A stretch of DNA of 6,509 nt from Syntrophobacterales bacterium (GTDB taxonomy: Bacteria > Desulfobacterota > Syntrophia > Syntrophales > JAAYKM01): the NCBI GenBank assembly GCA_031285215.1, contig JAITWQ010000114.1, positions 1-6,509 on the forward strand, written 5' to 3'. A program made the translations under genes and the position numbers. The notes beneath the pieces are model-generated. The model had not been told where the DNA came from and did not search any database. It saw only the letters and a list, made by a program, of their open reading frames with translations. The first letter of the stretch is position 1; every line of letters starts with the position of its first letter. Shown here piece after piece: positions 1 through 6,412 of this stretch.

Positions 1-243
1 ATTAACTCCGGCTCTTTTTCGCGCCGGCATGTTTCATCCGCGTCAAAACACCGCCCGTAAAACCGGCACGCATCCCGGCGGTAAGCCGCCTCCCTTTCTT
101 TTTCTCCTCTATTTATATCTTCCTCTTTGGTCTTGTATGGGTCAAGAAAGGGAGGCGGCTTACCGCCGGGATGCGTGCCGGTTTTACGGGCGGTGTTTTG
201 ACGCGGATGAAACATGCCGGCGCGAAAAAGAGCCGGAGTTAAT
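1..243. repeat. Perfect 100-bp inverted repeat with 43-nt loop (giant hairpin / foldback element)
   Basis: Bases 1-100 are the exact reverse complement of bases 144-243; I paired all 100 positions by hand and found no mismatch. The spacer, 101-143, is AT- and pyrimidine-rich and does not continue the stem. Within each arm a smaller hairpin occurs (GGCGG-taag-CCGCC at 77-90, mirrored at 154-167), along with GC-rich palindromes such as GCCGGC. The outer boundary coincides with base 1, so the stem may extend leftward beyond the window and no target-site duplication can be examined. Either strand, if transcribed, would fold into about 100 bp of uninterrupted double-stranded RNA. Candidate explanations are a foldback/MITE-like mobile element, a very long terminator or processing hairpin for a gene to the left, or an assembly/amplification chimera at a contig end. 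The structure is certain; its nature is not. Confidence 0.95.
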
Positions 244-259
244 ACGTTTAACGAATGAT

Positions 260-290
260 CATGCCGTGGCATGCCACCGGGCGCATGCCC
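260..290. promoter_or_regulatory. Cluster of short palindromes upstream of the hydrolase RBS (possible operator)
   Basis: Between the giant inverted repeat and the ribosome binding site, CATGCC occurs three times (260-265, 270-275, 284-289). It forms overlapping symmetric sites: CATGCC-gt-GGCATG at 260-273, the 12-bp perfect palindrome GTGGCATGCCAC at 266-277, and GGGC-gcat-GCCC at 279-290. The position just 5' of the start region would suit a repressor-binding site or a small RNA hairpin in the leader. No convincing -35/-10 pair was recognised nearby, so a regulatory role is inference from symmetry and position alone. Confidence 0.3.
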
Positions 291-293
291 ACA

Positions 294-299
294 GAGGAG
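294..299 (+). promoter_or_regulatory. Shine-Dalgarno site fixing the hydrolase start
   Basis: GAGGAG lies 7 nt before the ATG at 307, which is close to ideal. An in-frame ATG at 271 would add 12 residues (beginning MPPGACP) that fall in the palindrome cluster, have no ribosome binding site and do not resemble the family N-terminus. The site therefore decides for the start at 307. Confidence 0.8.
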
Positions 300-306
300 A
301 ACAAAG

Positions 307-924
307 ATGATACAGGAAGAAAGAATATGGTTTACGAGCAATGATCTGCAACTGGAAGGTTTGTTTCACCAGGGTGAAATACCAGCCGCAGGCGTGGTGC
401 TGGCCCATCCCAATCCTGCCATGGGAGGAACCATGCACAGCTTTGTCGTGGAATGTCTTATGCAGGCCTTTGCCGAAATGGGGTTTTCCACCCTGCGGTT
501 TAATTTTCGCGGTGCGGGGCACAGCGAAGGAATCTCTGACGAGGGCCGGGGCGAGGTGAACGACTTACGGGAAGCCGTCTCCTTTCTTAGAGAGAAAGGC
601 GCGGGAAATATAATACTTGCTGGTTATTCTTTTGGCGCCTGGGTTGTATCCCGCTATCTTCTTCATGATGACGCTGATTTTGATAAAGTAATCATGGTGG
701 CGCCGCCTGTCAGTATTTATTCCTTTGCCGCGGAGGCGCTGGCAAATCGTGTTTCCCTTATCATCTGTGGAGATCGTGATTCTTTCTGCCTTTTCGATGA
801 TGTCAGTTCTTTTGGGGATGCAGTTCGCGCTCAAATCGTCAGGATGCCGCGCACGGATCACTTTTTCGCCGGCAGAGAAGATTCGTTGATACAGGCCATT
901 CAGGAATATATGCGGGGCAAATGA
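307..924 (+). CDS. Alpha/beta hydrolase, COG2945-like
   Basis: A 205-residue predicted serine hydrolase of the short alpha/beta family that lacks a large cap domain. The oxyanion-region signature HPNPAMGGTMHS lies at residues 34-45, matching the HPHPxxGGxMxxxV pattern of COG2945-type proteins, and FNFRGAGHSEG follows at 65-75. The nucleophile elbow GYSFG is at 106-110 with Ser108 as the presumed nucleophile. The acid is probably Asp156 or Asp158 in the segment GDRDSF, and His185 in DHFF completes the triad. There is no signal peptide or membrane segment, so it should be cytoplasmic. The substrate cannot be read from the sequence; this family is often annotated only as dienelactone-hydrolase-like or general esterase. 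It is alone on the plus strand, convergent with mnmG, and preceded by a giant hairpin and small palindromes. The family call is firm and the specificity unknown. Confidence 0.9.
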   Translation: MIQEERIWFTSNDLQLEGLFHQGEIPAAGVVLAHPNPAMGGTMHSFVVECLMQAFAEMGFSTLRFNFRGAGHSEGISDEGRGEVNDLREAVSFLREKGAGNIILAGYSFGAWVVSRYLLHDDADFDKVIMVAPPVSIYSFAAEALANRVSLIICGDRDSFCLFDDVSSFGDAVRAQIVRMPRTDHFFAGREDSLIQAIQEYMRGK

Positions 925-934
925 AAACATTTGG

Positions 935-960
935 CGGCCCTTACTCTTCGGTCAGGGCCG
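935..960. terminator. Weak shared hairpin at the convergent hydrolase/mnmG ends
   Basis: CGGCCC at 935-940 pairs with GGGCCG at 955-960 around a 14-nt loop; 941/954 can add one more pair. It spans the mnmG stop codon and lies 10 nt past the hydrolase stop. On the minus strand a short U-rich stretch (TTTT at 925-928) follows, but it is separated from the stem, so it is at best an imperfect intrinsic terminator serving mnmG and perhaps, in reverse, the hydrolase. Confidence 0.3.
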
Positions 961-2851
961 GACAAATGGCAGTTGCTCCCTTTGTTTCCCTTTTCTTCAT
1001 GGCCACAAGGAGTGCTAAAATTGCCGCTTGGGTCATTCCGGGAATCCGCTCGGCCTGGCCGATGGTGGCCGGTTCGACGCGGGACAGTTTCCCCTTTAAT
1101 TCATTTGACAGTCCCTGCACAGATTCATAGTCCATATCCGGCGGAATTTTATGGGATTCCAGTTCTTTCATCCGACGTACCGTGTCGCGCTGCCGCTCAA
1201 TGTATCCCTCGTATTTGGCCTCAATTTCGATTTGCCGCTTCACCAGAGGATCGGCAATGTCTTCCCAATCGGGAAAAACATGAAGACCATCGTACTTCAT
1301 ACCCTCCCGCCGGAGGAGTTGAAAATGGGTGATGGGATTTTTAATGGCGGGAACGCCCAATGCGGCCAGAGTTTTCATGTTTTCTTCGGAGGGATGAATT
1401 TTATGGCTTGAAAGGCGCTGGATGCCGCCTTGAATCCGGGCAATGCGCTCTTCCGTCATTTCATAATGATACTGATCCACCAAACCCAGGGCAAAACCAT
1501 GTTTCATCAGACGAATACAGGCATTATCTTCGCGCAGGATTAAGCGGTATTCAGCCCGGGAGGTAAACATGCGGTAAGGTTCGTCAATGCCGCGTACAAT
1601 GAGATCGTCAATCATAACACCCATATAGGCGTCGCCGCGATCCAGAATAAAAGGCGGGCGGCTCTGAACGGCAAGGGCGGCATTGATCCCGGCCCATAGT
1701 CCCTGGGCGGCGGCCTCTTCATATCCGGAGGTGCCGTTTATCTGACCCGCCAGATAAAGGCCCTGAATGCGCTTTGTTTCCAGCGTTTGCCTTAGCTGGG
1801 TAGGCTGGATGAAGTCGTATTCAATGGCATAGGCCAGGCGCATGATTTCCGCTTCTTCCAGACCGGGAACGCTGCGAACGATCTTTTCCTGAAGTTCGGG
1901 AGGAAGGCTGTTGCCAAGACCTTTGGCGTACACCTCCTGGGTATCGAATCCTTCGTGTTCCAGCACCACCGGATGGCTTTGCCTGTGGGAAAAACGTATC
2001 ACTTTATCTTCCAAAGAAGGGCAATAACGCGCTCCGATTCCCTGTATTTCACCGGAATAAAGGGGCGACAGGGCAATGTTATCACGAATCAGGCGATGGG
2101 TTTTTTCCGTCGTGGCCGTAAAATAGGAAAAGAGGCGTTTATGGGACAGCTCTTTGGTGGTAAAGGAAAATGGCTCCGGATCGGGATCGCTGTCCTGACG
2201 GGTCATTTGGGAAAAATCAATGGTAGAGGCCTTGAGGCGCGGCGGTGTTCCCGTTTTCAGGCGTCCCGTCTCCAGACCGAGTGATTTCAGCGAATGCGCC
2301 AGACCAAGGGAGGCCGCTTCCCCCGCCCGTCCGGAAGGAAAGTGTGATTTTCCCATATGGATCAGGCCGTTGAGAAAGGTGCCCGTGGTAATGACAACGG
2401 TCCTGGCGGCGTAGAAAAAACCGGTTTGATCAACTACACCTGTGACGCAGTTGTTTTCCACGATCAATTCTTCTACCAGTCCCTGACGGATGTGGAGCCT
2501 TTCCTGCTTTTCGAGAACGGACTTCATCGCCAGACGGTACTGCTGTTTGTCGCATTGTACCCGGGTGGACTGGACGGCGGGGCCTTTGGAGGCGTTTAGG
2601 CGGCGGAAGTGGTTGGCCGTCAGATCGGCAATCCGCCCCATTTCTCCGCCCAGGGCGTCAATTTCCTTGACCAGCTGCCCCTTGGCCAAGCCGCCGATAG
2701 CGGGATTACAGGGCATAACGGCCATGGCGTCCAGAGAAATATTGAACAGCAGAACATTACACCCCATACGGGACGCGGCCAGCGCTGCTTCACACCCGGC
2801 ATGGCCAGCGCCGACGACAATGACATCATATATATTATGAGCGTGATTCAT
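941..2851 (-). CDS. mnmG: tRNA uridine-5-carboxymethylaminomethyl modification enzyme MnmG (GidA)
   Basis: This 636-residue protein is full length for MnmG (about 630 residues in E. coli). With its partner MnmE it uses FAD, a methylene-tetrahydrofolate-derived carbon and NADH to install the carboxymethylaminomethyl (or aminomethyl) group at C5 of wobble U34 in several tRNAs, in the cytoplasm. The FAD dinucleotide motif GAGHAG is at residues 14-19 and the signature CNPAIGG at 48-54. GTPPR is at 201-205, and RYCPSLEDK contains Cys277, the counterpart of the reactive cysteine. AGQINGTSGYEEAAAQG is at 368-384 and PYRMFTSRAEYRL at 425-437. The C-terminal helical domain with GLSNELKGKL and a PATIGQAERIPG segment is intact. 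The start is supported because YDVIVVGAGHAG should begin near residue 8; its ribosome site (AGGA, only 2 nt from the ATG) is poor. Neither mnmE nor rsmG is adjacent. Downstream it converges on the hydrolase. Confidence 0.98.
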   Translation of the reverse strand: MNHAHNIYDVIVVGAGHAGCEAALAASRMGCNVLLFNISLDAMAVMPCNPAIGGLAKGQLVKEIDALGGEMGRIADLTANHFRRLNASKGPAVQSTRVQCDKQQYRLAMKSVLEKQERLHIRQGLVEELIVENNCVTGVVDQTGFFYAARTVVITTGTFLNGLIHMGKSHFPSGRAGEAASLGLAHSLKSLGLETGRLKTGTPPRLKASTIDFSQMTRQDSDPDPEPFSFTTKELSHKRLFSYFTATTEKTHRLIRDNIALSPLYSGEIQGIGARYCPSLEDKVIRFSHRQSHPVVLEHEGFDTQEVYAKGLGNSLPPELQEKIVRSVPGLEEAEIMRLAYAIEYDFIQPTQLRQTLETKRIQGLYLAGQINGTSGYEEAAAQGLWAGINAALAVQSRPPFILDRGDAYMGVMIDDLIVRGIDEPYRMFTSRAEYRLILREDNACIRLMKHGFALGLVDQYHYEMTEERIARIQGGIQRLSSHKIHPSEENMKTLAALGVPAIKNPITHFQLLRREGMKYDGLHVFPDWEDIADPLVKRQIEIEAKYEGYIERQRDTVRRMKELESHKIPPDMDYESVQGLSNELKGKLSRVEPATIGQAERIPGMTQAAILALLVAMKKRETKGATAICPALTEE

Positions 2852-3185
2852 ATTCCTGTTAATTTATAAAAATCATGTGAGTACGGCTCATGGACTTTAA
2901 AGCACGCATTTTGGACAGGCTGCCGGAGCGTTTATGGATGCAGGTTTTCGTCTTTAAGCAGAAATAGCATATTACCGCTCACAATGCAAGCAAGGCTCAT
3001 AGGGAAAGATGTTGACATGCGGAAAGGGTAAAATGAAGAAACTTAACAAGGGTTCATAAAACCACTCGCGATGGTGACAGGTTTTCAGGTCTGAACATGG
3101 TCACCGTGAACGACGCCATGGGCTGGTTTACAGCTTGTGGATATAAGTTAAGCGCTCTAAAAAGCGGCAAACTGCAAGCTGACGC
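2852..3185. other. 334-nt intergenic region between mnmG and the MORN gene
   Basis: No supportable gene is visible here. For the minus-strand genes it must contain the 3' end of the MORN unit and the leader of mnmG, unless they are co-transcribed. CAGCTTG at 3131-3137 and CAAGCTG at 3175-3181 form a 7-bp inverted repeat beginning 5 nt past the MORN stop codon, with an inner CGCT/AGCG stem. There is no following U-run, so it is only a weak terminator candidate. GGTGAC/GTCACC (3073-3078 and 3100-3105) encloses TTCAG-gt-CTGAA. TTGACA at 3012 and TAAAAT at 3029 are only 11 nt apart and do not make a normal promoter. On the minus strand TTGCTT-16 nt-TATGCT and an AT-rich TATAAA near 2860-2870 are weak mnmG promoter candidates. 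The sense frame around 3040-3170 reads somewhat protein-like but has no start signal or recognisable domain. Confidence 0.6.
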
Positions 3186-3779
3186 CTACAACATTTCCAC
3201 TATTTTAAACTCTTCGTTGTTCCATTCGCCGCGGCATTTCTTACCATCGGCAAAACTCAGTACGCCGATGCCAAACATATTGTTATCACGCCATTCGCCC
3301 TCGTACATGGAGTCATCGGAAAAAACAAGAATGCCGTGACCATGGCACATGCCGTCTTTCCAATCCCCCGTATATTTTCTTCCATTCGAATAGACGATCT
3401 CACCTACTCCATTTTTATCGCCATTGACCCATTGACCCTGATAGCGTCCTCCATTGGGCATGGTCTCGACGCCTTCCCCTTCCGGCTGCCCCTTTTTCCA
3501 AGTTCCTTCATAGCAGTAACCATCGGCCAGCAAAAAAGTTCCCGTACCTTCGGGAAGATCATTGGCCCATTCGCCGTCGTAGCGGCTGCCATCCGGCCAA
3601 GTATAGATACCTTTACCATGGAAGCGGCCATTTTTCAGCGTTCCGTTATAGGTAGCCCCATCGGGAAAAGACATATCAATTTTACCTTGCGTATTGATTG
3701 CGCCCCATTCAAACCGCATGGACTTCTTTCCATCTTCTTCCTGAGACAGTCTGTTCAGTATCCGACCCTTATCTATCAT
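3186..3779 (-). CDS. Small MORN-repeat protein
   Basis: A 197-residue protein composed mostly of MORN (membrane occupation and recognition nexus) repeats. The YxGxW...G.G...DG unit begins at residues 44, 67, 90, 113, 136, 159 and 182, an exact 23-residue period; the seventh copy is partial and has Cys182 in place of the tyrosine. The first 43 residues are charged and end in a degenerate half-repeat (FPDGATY). There is no signal peptide, membrane helix or catalytic motif. MORN arrays form elongated beta-hairpin ribbons; some eukaryotic ones bind lipids or proteins, but bacterial roles are mostly undefined. It follows the coiled-coil/MORN gene by 11 nt and is probably co-translated with it. One repeat shares SNGRKYxGDW with the upstream protein, which fits shared ancestry. 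The ATG at 3779 is preferred over the adjacent TTG at 3782 because the ribosome site lies 6 nt, rather than 3 nt, upstream of it. Confidence 0.88.
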   Translation of the reverse strand: MIDKGRILNRLSQEEDGKKSMRFEWGAINTQGKIDMSFPDGATYNGTLKNGRFHGKGIYTWPDGSRYDGEWANDLPEGTGTFLLADGYCYEGTWKKGQPEGEGVETMPNGGRYQGQWVNGDKNGVGEIVYSNGRKYTGDWKDGMCHGHGILVFSDDSMYEGEWRDNNMFGIGVLSFADGKKCRGEWNNEEFKIVEML

Positions 3780-3785
3780 CAATTT

Positions 3786-3790
3786 CTCCT
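3786..3790 (-). promoter_or_regulatory. Shine-Dalgarno site abutting the upstream stop codon (coupled MORN pair)
   Basis: On the minus strand the order is TAG-AGGAG-AAATTG-ATG: the ribosome site of the small MORN gene begins immediately after the stop codon of the long gene. Ribosomes ending on the long gene would sit on this site, so translational coupling is likely. The spacing of 6 nt to the ATG at 3779, against 3 nt to the TTG at 3782, decides the start. Confidence 0.75.
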
Positions 3791-6412
3791 CTATTTTTCC
3801 ACAAACTTACCGCTGCGGAACTGCCCCGACAGTTTCCTGCCATCGGCCATCAGCATCACGCCGCTTCCATGGGGAAGGCCATTTTCCAATTGACCCGTAT
3901 ATTTCCGTCCGTCCGTAAGGGATAACGTTCCCAATCCGTGAAATTTATTATTTTTGAAATCGCCCTCGTAGCGGTCCCCATTAGGATATTCCATGGTTCC
4001 TTTGCCGCTGGAAAATCCGTTTTGGAACTGCCCTGTATATTTTTTCCCGTCCGGCAAAAGAAGAAAGCCTGTTCCGTGGAATTCTCCTTCGCGGTAACGC
4101 CCGTTATATTTCATGCCATCGGGGAAAGATTCGTTCCCCTGGCCGTCGGCCTGGTCGCCGCGCCAATCGCCAATATATTTCCTGCCGTTGGACATGGTTA
4201 AAGTACCGCTGCCCTCGCGTTTATCATTGCGCCATTGTCCCACATAATTGGAACCATCGGCATAATTCATACTGCCGTGACCGGAACGCTGACCGCTTTT
4301 CCACTGTCCCACATACTTCGACGCATCGGCATAGTTCATAATTCCCTGACCGTTAGGCTGCTCATTAACCATTTCTCCCACATAAATATTCCCATTGGGA
4401 TAAATCTTCTTGATATGGCCTTGCCCGCTGGCAGCCTTATCCTTGCGTAATTTGGACGGACTTGCCTTTTTGCCGGAAGACATGCCGTCCGGTTCAATGG
4501 TAAGCCGCGCTTCCTCCGCTTTTCTCCGTAACTGCTCCTCTATTTTACGCTGAACGTCTTCTTCTATCTTCAAACGTTCCTGTTCTGCGGCCTGTCTGCG
4601 GGCTTCTTCCTCGGCCTGTCTGCGCGCCTCTTCCTCCGCCCGTTTCCTGGACTCATCTTCGATCTTATTCTGTGCGGCCTCACTCTCCAAACGTTTCAGT
4701 AAATCCTCCGCCGTTTTTTTGGCAATTTCTTCTTCTTCATACTGATTAACGAAAGGAATGACTTTTTTCTCTTTATCCGCTCTTTTACGTTCAACCTCTT
4801 CATTTAATTGGCGGATCAGCTTATCTGTGGCCTGTTTTGCCCCTTTTTCCGCCTCAATGCGCTTTTCTTCCTCTTGCCGCCGCTTTGCTTCCTCATCGGC
4901 CAAACGCCGTTCCAGCTCTCTGATGATCTGCCTGTTCTTTTCGGATTCCTTTTCTCTTTCCCGATCCGTCTGTCTTTGACTGGCAAGAGCTTCTTCCAGC
5001 AGTCTCACCAGATCGTCTATTTTTTCCTCCGCCGCCGCCAAGCTCTTTGTTTTACCATCATCGTGCTTACGGCGTCCTTCTTCCTCCAGCAACTGCTGGT
5101 TCAATTGAGTAATCTGTCTTGCCGCCTGATTTTCCGCACTTTCCTTATCACGCTTCAACATATCCAGTTCGAACTGCATACGATTCACCTGACTCGTATA
5201 GTCTTCAATTTCCTTCTCTGCCTTGCTCAACATTTTCGTTTGTGCGGTCAGTTCTTTTTCTTTATTGGCGAGGCGATTGGCCAGTTCTTCGGAAAGCTGA
5301 GATTTTATCTGTTCGGAATCACCGCGCACCTCTTTTTCATAATCAAGTTTGCGCTGAATTTCCGAAAGGCTCTGTTCCGCATCTTCCTTTGCATGGCGCA
5401 GCGAAAGGGCTTCAGACTCCAGCTCCGTTACGCGCTGTGTCAGTTTCCACTCACGATCCCGCAAAGAATACTCCGCCTGCAAACGCTTTTCTTCCTCTTG
5501 CTTACGCCTTTCCCGCTCCTCTAAAAGACGCTGGTTAAATTCCTCGGCAACGCGCAGTGTTTCCTTTTCCGTCCGATAGCGTCCTTCCTGCTCCGTGCTT
5601 CTTTTTGCCTCTTCTGTCTCCAGTTTTTGCGTAAGTTCATCTACTTTTGCCTGTAAGTCTTTTATTTCACGGCTCTGGGAATCAGTTCTCAGGAAGCGTT
5701 TCGTTTCCTCTTCGGCAACGCTGCTGGTCAATTCCTTGATCTGGGCTTTCATCTTTTCTTCTGCAAGACGCCGCGCTTCTTCTTCCTCCGCTCGTTTCTT
5801 GCGTTCCCCTTCCAGCAGGAAAGTCAGGGAATCAATCGTTTCGCGCGATTCCCGGAAGGATTTTTCCCTTGTCTGTTCCTCTTCACGGCGCTTTTCCTGC
5901 TCATCCAGAAGCTTCCTGTTCAACACCTCTATTCTTTCCGTCATCGCCTCTTCCATTTTCCGGCGCGCTTCTTCTTCTATGGATTGCTTCTGAGTATGAT
6001 CGGCGGCCGTGGCGATTTGCTTTTTCATTTCCATCAAAGTGCGATACAGCTCATCAGACTTCTGCCGTATCTCACTGTTTTCCGCCTGATACTTCTTCTC
6101 GTCTTCCTTCCGCTTTTCTTCCAGCTCTGCCAGCTGCCGAAGATGCTTTTCACTGGCGGCTTTAGACATCGTTTCCGCCTTCATGCACAGCTCATCTGCG
6201 ACCTTGCGTTTCACTTCTTCCTCTTCGCAGCGTTTTAAGAGTTCTTCCTCGCTGCGGCGAGCCTCATTTGCCTGACGAATGCGGAGCTGTTCTTCCATTT
6301 TACGCCGCTCTTCCTCTTCGGCCAAACGCTCTTGCAGCTGTTCCATCGTACGCTGGGCATCGGCCTCCGCCTTACGCCACGTCGCTTCATCGTCGCTGTA
6401 TTTCTTTTCCAT
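3791..6412 (-). CDS. Long coiled-coil protein with C-terminal MORN-repeat domain
   Basis: An 873-residue protein in three parts. Residues 1 to about 638 are an extremely Glu/Lys/Arg-rich helical region with leucines at coiled-coil spacing and almost no proline or glycine. Residues 639-668 are a polar linker rich in Lys, Ser and Gly. From about 671 there are MORN repeats: eight complete 23-residue copies starting at Tyr677, 700, 723, 746, 769, 792, 815 and 838, then a 13-residue partial copy at 861. No signal peptide, membrane segment or enzyme motif is visible. A rod carrying a MORN ribbon suggests an intracellular structural or tethering role, but that is inference. It heads a two-gene unit with the small MORN gene. 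The ATG at 6412 has no Shine-Dalgarno site, and similar coding sequence continues upstream to an in-frame TAA at 6437-6439, so the true or ancestral N-terminus may be longer. Confidence 0.85.
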   Translation of the reverse strand: MEKKYSDDEATWRKAEADAQRTMEQLQERLAEEEERRKMEEQLRIRQANEARRSEEELLKRCEEEEVKRKVADELCMKAETMSKAASEKHLRQLAELEEKRKEDEKKYQAENSEIRQKSDELYRTLMEMKKQIATAADHTQKQSIEEEARRKMEEAMTERIEVLNRKLLDEQEKRREEEQTREKSFRESRETIDSLTFLLEGERKKRAEEEEARRLAEEKMKAQIKELTSSVAEEETKRFLRTDSQSREIKDLQAKVDELTQKLETEEAKRSTEQEGRYRTEKETLRVAEEFNQRLLEERERRKQEEEKRLQAEYSLRDREWKLTQRVTELESEALSLRHAKEDAEQSLSEIQRKLDYEKEVRGDSEQIKSQLSEELANRLANKEKELTAQTKMLSKAEKEIEDYTSQVNRMQFELDMLKRDKESAENQAARQITQLNQQLLEEEGRRKHDDGKTKSLAAAEEKIDDLVRLLEEALASQRQTDREREKESEKNRQIIRELERRLADEEAKRRQEEEKRIEAEKGAKQATDKLIRQLNEEVERKRADKEKKVIPFVNQYEEEEIAKKTAEDLLKRLESEAAQNKIEDESRKRAEEEARRQAEEEARRQAAEQERLKIEEDVQRKIEEQLRRKAEEARLTIEPDGMSSGKKASPSKLRKDKAASGQGHIKKIYPNGNIYVGEMVNEQPNGQGIMNYADASKYVGQWKSGQRSGHGSMNYADGSNYVGQWRNDKREGSGTLTMSNGRKYIGDWRGDQADGQGNESFPDGMKYNGRYREGEFHGTGFLLLPDGKKYTGQFQNGFSSGKGTMEYPNGDRYEGDFKNNKFHGLGTLSLTDGRKYTGQLENGLPHGSGVMLMADGRKLSGQFRSGKFVEK
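3794..4402 (-). repeat. MORN repeat array of the long protein
   Basis: This is the part of the long gene encoding residues 671-873. Eight consecutive units follow YxGxΦxxxxxxGxGxxxxxxGxx at exactly 23 residues (69 bp), preceded by a half-unit (YPNGNI) and ended by a 13-residue partial unit. Copies are diverged at the DNA level, so the array is old rather than freshly expanded. Copies 1 and 2 share NYAD and are the most alike. Position 4 of the aromatic dyad is Trp only in copies 2-4 and becomes Phe, Tyr, Leu or Met elsewhere. Confidence 0.9.
4588..4635 (-). repeat. Two tandem 24-bp repeats within the coiled-coil coding region
   Basis: Bases 4588-4611 and 4612-4635 match at 22 of 24 positions and each encodes eight residues of the type EEARRQAE (near residues 593-608). 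Being a multiple of three, the duplication keeps frame. The high identity marks it as a recent expansion near the C-terminal end of the coil, unlike the rest of the coil, where only the protein pattern repeats. Confidence 0.8.

Noticed and set aside
1..243. Inverted repeat as a CRISPR array or invertible promoter
   Set aside because: There are only two arms and one spacer, no direct repeats, and no adjacent recombinase or cas gene in the window.
271..306. Longer hydrolase start at the ATG at 271
   Set aside because: It would add 12 residues encoded by the palindrome region, without a ribosome site; the ATG at 307 has GAGGAG 7 nt upstream and matches the family N-terminus.
29..310. A 93-codon plus-strand open frame running through both arms of the inverted repeat
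   Set aside because: It lies almost wholly in the palindrome, has no ribosome site, no recognisable domain, and overlaps the hydrolase leader and start; the open frame is a by-product of the repeat.
3012..3034. TTGACA and TAAAAT as a plus-strand promoter
   Set aside because: The elements are 11 nt apart rather than about 17, and no plus-strand gene follows.
2852..3185. Possible replication origin next to mnmG (gidA), because TGTGGATAT at 3136-3144 is one base from a DnaA box
   Set aside because: Only a single near-match was found, with no cluster of boxes and no clear AT-rich unwinding element in 334 nt; proximity of gidA to oriC is not general enough to support the call.
4808..5524. A 238-codon plus-strand open frame opposite the coiled-coil gene, rich in Phe and Leu
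   Set aside because: It is the antisense shadow of Glu/Lys-rich codons; hydrophobic composition is expected from the complement, and there is no ribosome site or family resemblance. Other long antisense frames across mnmG and the MORN genes were rejected on the same grounds.
4499..6412. Coiled-coil region as a known motor, SMC-like ATPase or tropomyosin homologue
   Set aside because: No Walker A/B, hinge or other catalytic motif is visible; resemblance is only the Glu/Lys/Arg composition shared by unrelated coiled coils.
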